64,000 nt of DNA from Pseudomonas sp. CCI4.2 (GCF_034350045.1 NZ_CP133781.1:4762501-4826500), one strand, 5' to 3'; counted from the stretch's first letter, positions 51,454 through 60,496 are shown. Made by a program: numbers and translations. Notes: generated by a model from the letters alone, not told the origin.

Positions 51454-52605
51454 ATGATGCATCGCACACTCACCCTCAGCGGCCTCAGACTGTCCTTGAT
51501 GATCGCCACACTTTCTGCTCACGCCGCTGGACTGACCAGCGAACACAGCGCCTTCGGCACCACTTCGGACGGCGCGCCCATCGAAAAATACACCCTGCGC
51601 AACAGCCACGGCATGCAAGCCAGCATCATTACTTGGGGCGGCGTTCTGCAATCGCTGATGGTCCCGGATAAAAACGGCAAAGCCGATGACGTGGTGTTGG
51701 GCTTTGACGATATTCAGGGCTATCAAGCCAACCCCACGGTCTACTTCGGCGCGACGATCGGTCGCTTTGGCAACCGCATCGCCGGGGGCAAATTCTCTCT
51801 GGACGGCAAGCAGTACCAAGTGCCCACCAATGACGGCCCGAATTCGCTGCACGGCGGCAGCCAAGGCTTCGATAAACGCGTCTGGAAAGCCGAGGCCAGC
51901 AAGGAAAAAGGCTGGGTAGGCGTGACACTGACCTACACCTCCCCAGATGGCGAAATGGGCTTTCCCGGCACATTGGAAACCCACGTCACCTACAGCCTTA
52001 ACGAGAAAAACGAGCTGCGCATTCAGTACCGCGCCACCACCGACAAACCCACTGTGCTTAACCTGACCAACCACAGTTACTTCAACCTGGCTGGCGCGGG
52101 CAGCGGCGACGTTCTAAAACAAGTCGCCACGGTGTACGCAAGCACGTACACACCGGTCAACAGCACGCTGATCCCTACTGGGGAGTTGGCACCCGTGGCA
52201 GGAACCCCGATGGACTTCCTCCACCCCACGGCGTTCGGCAAAAACATTCACGCCGACCATCCGCAGTTGAAATTCGCCGAGCCCAAGCAAGGTGGTTTTG
52301 ACTTCAACTGGGTACTGGACACCAAAGGCAACGTCGGCAAACTGGCCGCCGAAGTGCGCGACCCGCAATCTGGACGGCACTTGCAGCTCTACACCACTGA
52401 ACCCGGCGTTCAGCTCTATACCGGCAACTTCCTCGACGGCACCGTCAAAGGCAAGGCTGGCAAGGTTTACCCACATTGGGGCGCGTTTACCCTGGAAACC
52501 CAGCACTACCCAGATGCGCCTAACCAGCCTAACTTCCTGAGCACCCGCCTGGACCCTGGCAAGGTTTACACCCAGACCACGCTGTTCAAGTTCTCAAATA
52601 AATGA
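51454..52605 (+). CDS. galM: Secreted aldose 1-epimerase (mutarotase)
   Basis: 383-aa enzyme with a signal peptide (SGLRLSLMIATLSAHA), interconverting alpha and beta anomers of aldoses. GalM motifs: GATIGRFGNRIAGGKFSLDG, NGPNSLHGG-like NDGPNSLHGGSQGFDKRVW, the catalytic His in NLTNHSYFNLAG and Glu in GAFTLETQHYPDAPN. Periplasmic location next to the arabinose importer suggests it prepares sugar for uptake or for a periplasmic dehydrogenase. GGAAAGG lies upstream of ATG 51454. Confidence 0.92.
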   Translation: MMHRTLTLSGLRLSLMIATLSAHAAGLTSEHSAFGTTSDGAPIEKYTLRNSHGMQASIITWGGVLQSLMVPDKNGKADDVVLGFDDIQGYQANPTVYFGATIGRFGNRIAGGKFSLDGKQYQVPTNDGPNSLHGGSQGFDKRVWKAEASKEKGWVGVTLTYTSPDGEMGFPGTLETHVTYSLNEKNELRIQYRATTDKPTVLNLTNHSYFNLAGAGSGDVLKQVATVYASTYTPVNSTLIPTGELAPVAGTPMDFLHPTAFGKNIHADHPQLKFAEPKQGGFDFNWVLDTKGNVGKLAAEVRDPQSGRHLQLYTTEPGVQLYTGNFLDGTVKGKAGKVYPHWGAFTLETQHYPDAPNQPNFLSTRLDPGKVYTQTTLFKFSNK

Positions 52606-52630
52606 GAGTCGATAGATAAGCGTGAACTTA

Positions 52631-52663
52631 GGCATCGGGGTTTATTCACCCCGGTGCCTTTAT
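52631..52663. terminator. Bidirectional terminator between galM and fetB
   Basis: GGCATCGGGG-TTTATTCA-CCCCGGTGCC followed by TTTAT on the plus strand. The 10-bp stem lies 26 bp after the galM stop and directly after the stop of the convergent permease gene, so it can serve both. Confidence 0.8.
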
Positions 52664-53454
52664 GTACGTACCAGCAGCTTCGCGGCCAGAAATCGGTGAT
52701 CCGCCGAAAATAGCCGTCGGTACGTGAGCAACACCGCGAGCACCGTGCCCAAACCAGACGCGGCCGCGATCAAAAACATGATGATGATTTGATAACGCAC
52801 CGCCTGAATCGGCGATTGGCCCGCCAGCACCTGGCCGGTCATCATCCCCGGCAGGCTGACAAGTCCGACCACGGTCATTTGATTCAGCGTCGGTATCATT
52901 CCGGCCCGTACCGCCTGCCGCGCGGGACCTTGCGCTGCTTCCCAGCGCGATGCGCCCAGCGCCAGGCTCATCTCTACTACCGTACGTCCGGCCGTCAATT
53001 CCTGTGTCATTCGGTCGATGCCCAACGAAACACCGGTCAGGGTGTTACCGAGAATCATGCCGAGAATCGGGATCGCGTATTGCGGTTCATACCAGGGATG
53101 AATCCGGATAATCGCGAACAAACCCACTGCCGTCACCAGCCACGAACTGAGCCAGATCGACACGATGCTGTCGAGGCGCTGGCCCACGTAAGTGCGTCTG
53201 CCGCGCTCCGACGCCGACAGCCCGGCAATCAAGGTCATCGCGGCCATTAATGGCAACACCACGTACCACTCGCCATGGCCGAAGACCCAGCCCAGTACGT
53301 AACCAATGGCCAGTAATTGCACCACCGTACGAACCGCCGCCACAGCCAACTTACGCTCCAGGTTGAGTTTCAACAGCAACGACAACACGCCGTTAATCAG
53401 GATCAGTGAGGACGCAATGCCGATGTCCAGCAGCGACAGGTTTTGATAATCCAT
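52660..53454 (-). CDS. fetB: FetB-like ABC permease (UPF0014)
   Basis: 264-aa inner-membrane protein with about seven hydrophobic segments, of the YbbM/FetB family linked to iron or metal export and oxidative-stress resistance in E. coli. Family blocks: LKLNLERKLAVAAVRTVVQLLAIGYVLGWVF, PILGMILGNTLTGVSLGIDRM, ALGASRWEA and GLVSLPGMMTGQVLAGQSPIQAVRYQI. Start 53454 overlaps the ATPase stop (ATGA). Confidence 0.88.
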   Translation of the reverse strand: MDYQNLSLLDIGIASSLILINGVLSLLLKLNLERKLAVAAVRTVVQLLAIGYVLGWVFGHGEWYVVLPLMAAMTLIAGLSASERGRRTYVGQRLDSIVSIWLSSWLVTAVGLFAIIRIHPWYEPQYAIPILGMILGNTLTGVSLGIDRMTQELTAGRTVVEMSLALGASRWEAAQGPARQAVRAGMIPTLNQMTVVGLVSLPGMMTGQVLAGQSPIQAVRYQIIIMFLIAAASGLGTVLAVLLTYRRLFSADHRFLAAKLLVRT

Positions 53455-54173
53455 CACGGGGTTTCCTCGCTCAATGTGCCGGCCAGCATCGTCAGTTGAC
53501 GCCCGCTCATGCGCTGCGCCTGCGCTTGATCGTGGGACACCCATAAATAGGCGCGGCCATTGTCGTTCGTCGCGTTGAACCACGCCGTGACCAGCGCTTC
53601 GATCTCTTGCGAAGACTCCGGGTCCAACGCAGCAGTGGGTTCGTCGAGCAGCAGCACATCGGGTTGCAATTGCAGCACCCTGATCAACGCCGCAATTTGC
53701 GCCTCCCCGCCGGATAACTCACTCGACTGTTTGTCGAGAAAACTATCGTCCCTCCCCGCCTGTTTCGCCAACCGCACCGCCGCGTCGCGATCAAAGTGCA
53801 GGTCGTTGTAAACCTTCAGGCTGAACGGGTAGCGCAGGTTGTCTTCGACCGTACCTTCCAACATCGCCGGACGCTGGGCGATGTAGCTGACATGACGTCG
53901 AAAGGCCGGAATTGCGGCGCCACTTACCCGCGTGTTGCGCCAAAAGATTTGGCCGGCATCCAGTGAATCCAACAACGCCAAGGCACGAAGAAAGACGCTT
54001 TTTCCCGACCCCGACGGCCCGGTCACCGCCACCCGGTCACCTGCGGCCAAGCTGAAGTCCACGCAATTGAGCAAATGGGTTTTGCTTTTTGCGTTATACC
54101 GGACCAGCCCGGTGGCGTTGAGAAGTATCTGCCGAGGCGTGGCCGGCGTTGGTTTGGGGGGAGAAAGCGTCAT
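53454..54173 (-). CDS. fetA: FetA-like ABC ATPase
   Basis: 239-aa ATPase: Walker A GPSGSGKSVFL, Q-loop YIAQRPAMLEGTVEDNL, Walker B VLLLDEPTAALD, H-loop WVSHDQAQ. The signature reads LSGGEAQ where most homologues have SGGExQR. Partner of the FetB-like permease, with which it is translationally coupled. Metal export is inferred from the family. Confidence 0.87.
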   Translation of the reverse strand: MTLSPPKPTPATPRQILLNATGLVRYNAKSKTHLLNCVDFSLAAGDRVAVTGPSGSGKSVFLRALALLDSLDAGQIFWRNTRVSGAAIPAFRRHVSYIAQRPAMLEGTVEDNLRYPFSLKVYNDLHFDRDAAVRLAKQAGRDDSFLDKQSSELSGGEAQIAALIRVLQLQPDVLLLDEPTAALDPESSQEIEALVTAWFNATNDNGRAYLWVSHDQAQAQRMSGRQLTMLAGTLSEETP

Positions 54174-54576
54174 TGGATTACGGGTTCTCTGAAGTTACCG
54201 GTGAGGGTCGCAGCATAAGCGATGGCAGGCGTCTTTAGGAGTCAACGTGTTGGCGATGCATCCGCTACGGTGTGTCGGATACACCGCCTCGCGAACAGGT
54301 TCGTTCATACAGATTTTGACGATCCGCAGATTTCTATAGAAGCCGTCGAAGGCGGCGATGAGTGCTCGCGCTTATTATTTTGGGTCTGCCGAAGTCTCTG
54401 TGTGGCTTGCCAACGAAAGCGTTAATACACACGATTCAGGTTTCAGGTCGACATCCGCGGCGCGATTACGGGCGTCTTCGCAGGCAAGCCTACTCCCACA
54501 GTATCTGCAGCTGCTTGCTAACAACCGCGTCAACGAAATCCCAGAGCGGCACCGGCTTCGTAGCCTTCGGCAGCTC
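54174..54576. other. REP-rich gap (403 bp)
   Basis: Two REP structures (54232-54312 and 54389-54501) and a final REP arm (54566-54588) that supplies the stop codon of the next gene. No coding sequence is supported. The promoter of fetA lies at the left end. Confidence 0.6.
54389..54501. repeat. REPIN, copy 2 (inverted relative to copy 1)
   Basis: GGCTTGCCAACGAAAGCGTT ... CAGGTCGACATCCGCGGCGC ... TCTTCGCAGGCAAGCCTACT-CCCACAG; this is the reverse complement of 51152-51275 along its whole length, with scattered substitutions. Confidence 0.82.
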
Positions 54577-55518
54577 CTACAGGGGGGCGGGGTTCGGCGC
54601 GGTTTTTTGTTTGAATTGGATACGTTCCGCAAGGTCAAGAATCGCCTTCAGAACGTCGGACGGCGCCTCCTGCGGGATGTTGTGCCCGACCCCGCTCAGG
54701 ATTCGCCGCTCGTAGAAGTCTGAAAACTGATTTGCATCGCCATCAATCTCGGGGGGCGGCCCGACGCCGTCATCGCGCCCACACAACGAAATCGTCGGCA
54801 CGCCAATCATCGGCTGGGTAGCCAGCTGGGTTTCAATGGGCTCAAGGGCCGGATCGCCTTCCGTGTAGCCGTACCGATGCCGATAGGAATGAATTACAAC
54901 GTCCACGAAGTCAGGATTGTCGAACGACTGCGCCGTCCGCTCAAACGCTGCCTCACTGAACACCCAAGGAGGCGACCACAGTTGCCATAACAAACGGCAA
55001 AACGCTTTGCGATTGGCTTCAAGTCCGGCTCGCCCACGTGGGCTATGGAAATAATATTGATACCAATAACGGTGCTCGGACTTCGGGTCTTGGGGTTGGG
55101 AGGAACCGGGGATGTCTTGGATGTTGTAGCCGTCGCCAGTGACCAACGCATTAACCCGTGACGGCCAAAGTGCGGCGACGACGCACGCCGCGCGCCCTCC
55201 CCAGTCATATCCCACCAGCGTAGCCTTCGCGATGCCAAGAGCATCCATCAGCTCCAGCAGGTCTTTACCCAGCGCAGCTTGTTGGCCGGAACGCAGGGTC
55301 TCGAGAGAAAGAAACCGCGTCGGACCGTATCCACGGAGGTAGGGAACGATGACTCGAAATCCCTTGTCGACTAACAGGGGGGTAAGTTCGTCGTAGCCTC
55401 GTGGATCATAAGGAAAGCCGTGCAACAACATCACCACCGCGGCACCCCTGTCTCCATGGGTTTCATAAGCCACTTCGAGCGTTGGGGTACGGATGAATTG
55501 GATGTTCGGTGTGGTCAT
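54577..55518 (-). CDS. Alpha/beta hydrolase, epoxide-hydrolase-like
   Basis: 313-aa hydrolase with HGFPYDPRGYDE (oxyanion loop), LRGYGPTRF, the nucleophile elbow GYDWGG (Asp as nucleophile, as in epoxide hydrolases and haloalkane dehalogenases) and a late GVGHNIPQEAP histidine. The cap contains many Trp/Tyr residues (YWYQYYFHSPRG), typical of epoxide hydrolases. Substrate unknown. Start 55518 with AAGG upstream. The TAG stop lies inside a REP arm (CTGTAGGAGC), so the last residues may have been redefined by the repeat. Confidence 0.82.
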   Translation of the reverse strand: MTTPNIQFIRTPTLEVAYETHGDRGAAVVMLLHGFPYDPRGYDELTPLLVDKGFRVIVPYLRGYGPTRFLSLETLRSGQQAALGKDLLELMDALGIAKATLVGYDWGGRAACVVAALWPSRVNALVTGDGYNIQDIPGSSQPQDPKSEHRYWYQYYFHSPRGRAGLEANRKAFCRLLWQLWSPPWVFSEAAFERTAQSFDNPDFVDVVIHSYRHRYGYTEGDPALEPIETQLATQPMIGVPTISLCGRDDGVGPPPEIDGDANQFSDFYERRILSGVGHNIPQEAPSDVLKAILDLAERIQFKQKTAPNPAPL

Positions 55519-55673
55519 AAGGGATGCCTTATCGACGAGAAAGGCCGCCTTTTTACGTAATATCCCGATAAATACAGGGGCCAATTCTGTAAAGCTCGGG
55601 TAAAGCTCGTTCCCTTATCCGGCGTTTTGGATTAATTATTATCAATCGCTTTACGATCCATCCGGAGTACGTC

Positions 55674-55802
55674 ATGAGCAACATTCAAATCGGTATGTTT
55701 GCCTTGTTCGCCATAGCGGTGTTGGGAGCGCTCAATTTTTACTTGGACTTCCTGCGTACCAGCAAGCCCAAGAAAGACAAAATAAGCGCCCCCAAGTCCT
55801 GA
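55674..55802 (+). CDS. Small single-pass membrane protein (42 aa)
   Basis: ATG 55674 preceded by CGGAG at seven bases. The peptide has a hydrophobic segment (residues 6-24, IGMFALFAIAVLGALNFYL) and a lysine-rich tail (TSKPKKDKISAPK), a pattern typical of genuine small inner-membrane proteins with the tail in the cytoplasm. It lies divergent from the 54577 hydrolase and convergent to the next. No family recognised. An A+T-rich stretch with ATTATTATCAATC just upstream could hold its promoter. Confidence 0.6.
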   Translation: MSNIQIGMFALFAIAVLGALNFYLDFLRTSKPKKDKISAPKS

Positions 55803-55810
55803 TATCCGGT

Positions 55811-56686
55811 TCAGCCCAGAAATGGCAACACGTGCTCCAACAGCAGTTCGGGTGCTTCTTCGGCGATGTAGTGCCCTGCGGCCACAGGTTCACCCCGCAC
55901 ATCGGTGGCGACGAGTTGCCATTCCTTGAGTGGATCAAAGCAACGCCCGACGATCCCTTCCTCACCCCACAGCACCATAAGCGGCAGCACTAGCCGGTTG
56001 CCCGCAGCCATGTCGGCACGGTCATGATCAAGGTCAATGCTGGCGCTGGCCCGATAGTCCTCGCAAACGCCTCGCGCGGCGCCCGGCAGTTTCAGGCAGC
56101 GCAGGTATTCGCCAAACGCTTGGTCGGTAAATGGCGCCATGCCCGCGCTACGGCTGCCCATGACGCTGCGCAGAAACTGTTCGGGATCGGCTTCGATCAA
56201 CGTTTCCGGTAGCGGTGCCGGGCGGATCAGAAAAAACCAATGCCAATAGGCGCGGGCGAACGCCTCGTTGGTTTGGCTGTACATCGCCAGCGTCGGCGCG
56301 ATGTCCAGCAGTACCATGCGGTTTACCGTGTGTGGATGATCCAGCGCCAACCGATGGGCAACCCTGGCGCCACGGTCGTGGGCCAACACCGAAAATGTTG
56401 AAAAGCCTAGTTCACGCATCAACTCAACGTTGTCGCGGCCCATTTCGCGCTTGGAATAAAGGCGGTGTTCGGGGTCGGCCAATGGCTTGCTGCTGTCACC
56501 GTAGCCACGCAAGTCAGCCGCGACCACGGTGAATTGTTTGGCCAGGGTTTCGGCGACTTTGTGCCAGATCACGTGGGTTTGCGGATGGCCGTGCAGCAAC
56601 AACAGACCGGGGCCAGAGCCTCCAATGCGGTAGGCAATTTCAACACCGTTGACCTTACAGACCTTCTTTTCGAATCCAGCGAACAT
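55811..56686 (-). CDS. Fluoroacetate/haloacetate dehalogenase-like hydrolase
   Basis: 291-aa alpha/beta hydrolase with the full fluoroacetate-dehalogenase active site: nucleophile Asp and the two carboxylate-binding Arg residues in AHDRGAR, the acid in LLDIAP, the halide-binding His-Trp in AYWHWFF, and the base in AAGHYIAEEAP. The cap motif LIRPAPLPETLI is typical. C-F or C-Cl bond hydrolysis of a 2-haloacid is therefore plausible, although many homologues have no tested substrate. Ends 8 bp from the 42-aa gene (convergent). Confidence 0.85.
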   Translation of the reverse strand: MFAGFEKKVCKVNGVEIAYRIGGSGPGLLLLHGHPQTHVIWHKVAETLAKQFTVVAADLRGYGDSSKPLADPEHRLYSKREMGRDNVELMRELGFSTFSVLAHDRGARVAHRLALDHPHTVNRMVLLDIAPTLAMYSQTNEAFARAYWHWFFLIRPAPLPETLIEADPEQFLRSVMGSRSAGMAPFTDQAFGEYLRCLKLPGAARGVCEDYRASASIDLDHDRADMAAGNRLVLPLMVLWGEEGIVGRCFDPLKEWQLVATDVRGEPVAAGHYIAEEAPELLLEHVLPFLG

Positions 56687-56900
56687 GGATGTCTCCTTAT
56701 GATTATTGAAGACATCCTAGTTCGTTGTGCGTTCACGGCAAGGCGCAAAGCGTGGGGACCCCGTTCATGAAGTGTGTTTGCCTGGCACAGCCATTCGCAA
56801 TTGGACCCGCCGATTCACTCGGAATTGGCTATTCGAAACTGCTGTCGAGGACGGTACTGTGACGCCCGACAAACAGTCGATCACCTTTGGAGACAACGAA

Positions 56901-57338
56901 ATGAACAGCCGAATTGAATGGGGGAAAATGGCACCGGAGGCGTTGAAGGCGTTAATGGGGCTGGAGCAGGCCGTGGGTAAGTGTGGGCTGGAAAGTTCGT
57001 TGCTGGAACTGGTTCGCCTTCGTGCTTCGCAACTCAATGGCTGTGCTTATTGCGTGGACATGCACGCCAGCGATGCACGCAAAGCCGGTGAAACTGAAGC
57101 GCGCTTGCAAACGCTATGCGTCTGGAAAGAAACGGCGTTCTTCACGCCCCGTGAACGCGCCGCACTGGCGTGGGTCGAGAGCTTGACGCTGTTGTCCGTT
57201 CAGCATGCGCCGCAGGATCAATACCAGGCGCTGCTGGAGTATTTCAGCGAAGCCGAAGTGGTCAACCTGACGCTGGCGATTGCCACGATCAATGCCTGGA
57301 ACCGTTTCGGCGTTGGTTTTGCGATGGTTCCGGCTTAG
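56901..57338 (+). CDS. Carboxymuconolactone-decarboxylase/AhpD-family protein
   Basis: 145-aa all-helical protein of the AhpD-like group with the active CxxCxxxH motif: NGCAYCVDMHASDARKAGE. Such proteins act as alkylhydroperoxidases or peroxide-reducing thiol enzymes rather than lactone decarboxylases. Start 56901 with GGAGA upstream; the frame is open from 56727 but that part is not conserved. Divergent from the dehalogenase-like gene. Confidence 0.88.
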   Translation: MNSRIEWGKMAPEALKALMGLEQAVGKCGLESSLLELVRLRASQLNGCAYCVDMHASDARKAGETEARLQTLCVWKETAFFTPRERAALAWVESLTLLSVQHAPQDQYQALLEYFSEAEVVNLTLAIATINAWNRFGVGFAMVPA

Positions 57339-57378
57339 ATGGTTCCGGCTTAAATGTAGGAGACCTCGGAACTTCATC

Positions 57379-58530
57379 TCAAACCTTAAGCATCCGACCA
57401 CCCAACGCCACACCCAGCAGCAACACGGCGATGCACAAAAATGCCAGGTTCAAGCTGCTGGCGTGGGCGATGAAACCGATAACCGCCGGGCCCGCAAGAA
57501 TGCCGCCGTAGCCCAGCGTGGTCACGGCAGGAACCGCTACATGTTCCGGCATGACGGTTTGTCGCCCGATGGCGCTGTAAAGCACTGGCACGATATTCGA
57601 GCACCCAACGCCCACCAACGCGTAGCCCAGCAACGTCGCTTCCCAGGCGGGAATAAGTGTCGCCAGCGTCAATCCCGCCGACGCGAACAGCCCCCCAAGA
57701 ATGATCACCTGATTGGCCCCGACCCGACGCACGATGGCATCACCCGAGAGACGTCCGACGGTCATGGTCAGGGCAAATACCGCATAACCCAAACCGGCAT
57801 AAGCCGGGTCAACGCCACGCATCGAACTCAGGAACACCGCGCTCCAATCCAGCATCGCGCCTTCGGTCAGGAACACCGTCAGGCATAACAGACCGATAAA
57901 CAGCACGATGCCGTGGGGAATGGCGAACGCCGGACCTTTGCTCTCGCTGCCGTAGGTGAGGAAGTGCGGCGAGGCCTTAATCAGCGCGATGAGGATGATC
58001 GCCACCACCGCCCCCATGGCGATCAACGGGGAGGCGCCAACACTGAGCAACCCACTGACACTGGCTGCACCGGCAATCCCGCCGAGACTGAACAGGCCAT
58101 GAAAGCCCGACATCATGGTTTTACCGCTGGCCCTCTCAACCATAATCGCCTGAATATTCACCGTGCAATCCAACGCGCCCATGCTGGCACCGAATACGAA
58201 CAGGGTCGCGATCAGCAGCGGCAGGCTGGAGACCGTCGCCAATAATGGCAGACATAGGCAGATCAGTACGCTGGACAGGATCAAGACAATGCGGCAACCA
58301 AAACGCCCGGCGAGTATTCCAGCCAAGGGCATGGCGATGATCGAGCCGACACCCAGGCAGAGCAGCAATAGCCCGAGGGTGCCGTCGTTCAGATCGACGC
58401 GGGCCTTGGCATAAGGCACCAATGGCGCCCATGCGGCGACGCCAAAACCGGCAATAAAAAAAGCGATTCGGGTGGAAAGCTGCTCGCGTCGGGCGCTGAT
58501 GGCCGGCGCAGCGATGTTGATAGAAGTCAT
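57379..58530 (-). CDS. MFS transporter (YbjJ-like)
   Basis: 383-aa carrier with about twelve membrane segments: FFIAGFGVAAWAPLVPYAKARVDLNDGTLGLLLLCLGVGSIIAMPLAGILAGRFGCR at the start is the YbjJ/fucose-permease-like branch, with GFHGLFSLGGIAGA and VGVGCSNIVPVLYS in the second half. Substrate unknown. Monocistronic on the minus strand, facing the AhpD-like gene. Confidence 0.82.
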   Translation of the reverse strand: MTSINIAAPAISARREQLSTRIAFFIAGFGVAAWAPLVPYAKARVDLNDGTLGLLLLCLGVGSIIAMPLAGILAGRFGCRIVLILSSVLICLCLPLLATVSSLPLLIATLFVFGASMGALDCTVNIQAIMVERASGKTMMSGFHGLFSLGGIAGAASVSGLLSVGASPLIAMGAVVAIILIALIKASPHFLTYGSESKGPAFAIPHGIVLFIGLLCLTVFLTEGAMLDWSAVFLSSMRGVDPAYAGLGYAVFALTMTVGRLSGDAIVRRVGANQVIILGGLFASAGLTLATLIPAWEATLLGYALVGVGCSNIVPVLYSAIGRQTVMPEHVAVPAVTTLGYGGILAGPAVIGFIAHASSLNLAFLCIAVLLLGVALGGRMLKV

Positions 58531-58638
58531 GCAGCGTCCTTCGAAACGTCAGGCGGGTACAACCCGGCAATCGAAGCAGCCTAACAAAGGTGGCGGCGTA
58601 TCCAAATGTTTTGCGTTGTTTTAAAAATCCAAACGACT

Positions 58639-58721
58639 CTGTAGGAACCAACTTGTTGGCGAGGCGGCGTATCAGACATATCTCGTCAAACCCCTCGCCA
58701 ACAAGTTGGCTCCTTGTACAG
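58639..58721. repeat. REPIN-like inverted repeat
   Basis: GGAACCAACTTGTTGGCGAG and CTCGCCAACAAGTTGGCTCC, 20-bp arms with one mismatch, around a ~30-bp loop; flanked by CTGTA and TGTACAG. It occupies the gap between the MFS gene and the HD-domain gene. Confidence 0.8.
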
Positions 58722-58735
58722 AGAAGGGTGCGGGG

Positions 58736-59377
58736 TTACGCCACCCAAGGCGACTTGCGGATGATGTCGACGAAGTTCATTGGTTTGAACTTAGGATCAA
58801 GGTCCACCAGCACGTCAGCGTTGACGGTACCAAATGTGGTGTCTGGCTTGTCTTTGAAGCCATCGGCGAACGCACAGATGATGCATTCCTTGAAGCCTTC
58901 GCCACGAGGATGCGCATGCACCACGGCGTCACGCTGTTCGGTGGAGAACGCAGCGTATTCCATACCCAGTACGTCCATTTCGACCCCTGCCGTCACCAAC
59001 GCCACGTTCGGACGCAAATGACGCACGACGTTCGGTGTGGTGTGCAGGGCAATTGATAACCAGACCTGCTCCATGTCGCCTTCCGACAAGCCAAACGGCT
59101 TCACGAAGGCGCGGGCGGCGTTAGCGCTGTCGACTTCAAAACGCTCGTCAGCGCTGCGATGGCCTTCCACCAAACCGAGGTCATGGAACATGGCGCCGAC
59201 ATACAGTTGTTCGGCATCGTACTTGAGCCCTTGGCGTTCACCGCTCAATGCGCCGAACAAGAAAACCCGGCGGGAGTGGTGATACAACAGGTCAGGTTCG
59301 TTATCACGAATGTATTCTGTGGTGGCTTTGGCCAGGGCGCTGTCAGGGATCTTAATACCGGCAATGTGGGTGGTCAT
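58736..59377 (-). CDS. HD-domain protein of the cyanamide-hydratase type
   Basis: 213-aa metal-dependent HD hydrolase: YHHSRRVFLFGALSG (first His), GAMFHDLGL (HD pair) and SIALHTTPNVVR (late His) follow the Ddi2/cyanamide-hydratase pattern, with CIICAFADGFKDKPDTTFGTVNADVL as the C-terminal block. Bacterial members are mostly uncharacterised, so cyanamide hydration is only one possibility. Start 59377 (MTTHIAGIKIPD) fits the family; the open frame to 59500 is not conserved. Confidence 0.82.
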   Translation of the reverse strand: MTTHIAGIKIPDSALAKATTEYIRDNEPDLLYHHSRRVFLFGALSGERQGLKYDAEQLYVGAMFHDLGLVEGHRSADERFEVDSANAARAFVKPFGLSEGDMEQVWLSIALHTTPNVVRHLRPNVALVTAGVEMDVLGMEYAAFSTEQRDAVVHAHPRGEGFKECIICAFADGFKDKPDTTFGTVNADVLVDLDPKFKPMNFVDIIRKSPWVA

Positions 59378-59599
59378 GGTGACGTTCCTCAGGCTATCGC
59401 ACCTGTATGGCGCGGCTGAAACAAGTCTCTGCCCGTGGGGGCTTGGCCACAATCGGCGCGAGGTCACGTTATCTGCCAAACGTCCGTCATATCCTGCCAC
59501 CTGGGATCGGCTAGACTACGCGCCGCTTCTGACTCAGCTAAAACCGGCGTTGCGAGGAAATCGCGCGACAAATAAGAATTGAAAAGACGTGAGGAAGTT

Positions 59600-60496
59600 G
59601 TGTCAAAAGGCATTGCGCTGTCGGTTCTGGCCTCGATCCTGTTCGCGGTCATGTATTTTTACACCTCACTCCTCAAGCCCCTGAGCGGCAGCGAAATCTT
59701 CGGCTGGCGTATGCTGCTGACGGTGCCGTGCGTGACGCTGTTCATGCTTTCCAGCGGCGACTGGCGGCTGGTGCGCGACATCGCCACACGCTTGCGGCAG
59801 TCACCCATTCTGTTAACCAGCATGCTGCTGTCATCGCTTTTACTGGGCGTGCAACTCTGGCTGTTTATGTGGGCGCCGTTGCATGGACGCAGCATGGACG
59901 TGTCGCTGGGCTATTTTCTATTACCGCTGACGATGATCGTTACCGGCCGCATCGCCTATGGGGAACACCTGTCACGCCTGCAAACTATCGCCGCGTGTTG
60001 TGCGCTGGTGGGGGTTGGCAACGAGCTGTACCGCGTGGGCAGCTTTTCCTGGGAAACGCTGTTGGTCGCATTGGGTTATCCGTTTTATTTCGTTTTGCGG
60101 CGCAGGCTGGGCACCGATAACCTCGGCGGCCTGTGGTTCGACATGGCGCTGATGCTGCCGGTCAGTCTGTGGTTCATCGTCAACGGCAACCCCAGCGCCC
60201 TCTCCCACTCTGCGCGTTTGTATCTGTTGATTCCGGTCCTGGGCATGATCAGCGCGTCGGCGCTGTGCAGTTACATCATCGCCAGCCGCCTGTTGCCCTT
60301 CAGCCTGTTCGGGCTTTTGAGCTACGTTGAACCGGTGCTGTTAGTCGGCGTGGCCTTGCTGCTGGGGGAAAGCATCCACCGCGATGAATGGTTGACCTAC
60401 CTGCCGATCTGGTTTGCGGTGCTGGTGTTGGTCGCGGAAGGCAGCAAACACCTGCTGGCTCAACGCCGAAAGAATCGCGTCCGCGCCGCTCTGTAG
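59600..60496 (+). CDS. rarD: RarD, EamA-family membrane transporter
   Basis: 298-aa protein with ten membrane segments. It begins SKGIALSVLASILFAVMYFYTSLLKPLSGSEIFGWRMLLT, the RarD hallmark; homologues are annotated 'chloramphenicol-sensitive protein' but the substrate is unknown. GTG start at 59600 after GAGGAAG. The TAG stop (60494-60496) falls within a REP arm CTGTAGGAGC. Confidence 0.88.
   Translation: MSKGIALSVLASILFAVMYFYTSLLKPLSGSEIFGWRMLLTVPCVTLFMLSSGDWRLVRDIATRLRQSPILLTSMLLSSLLLGVQLWLFMWAPLHGRSMDVSLGYFLLPLTMIVTGRIAYGEHLSRLQTIAACCALVGVGNELYRVGSFSWETLLVALGYPFYFVLRRRLGTDNLGGLWFDMALMLPVSLWFIVNGNPSALSHSARLYLLIPVLGMISASALCSYIIASRLLPFSLFGLLSYVEPVLLVGVALLLGESIHRDEWLTYLPIWFAVLVLVAEGSKHLLAQRRKNRVRAAL

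Noticed and set aside
54358..54723. Frames of about 120 codons across the REP cluster
   Set aside because: They read through REPIN copies and into the 3' end of the opposite-strand hydrolase; repeat artefacts.
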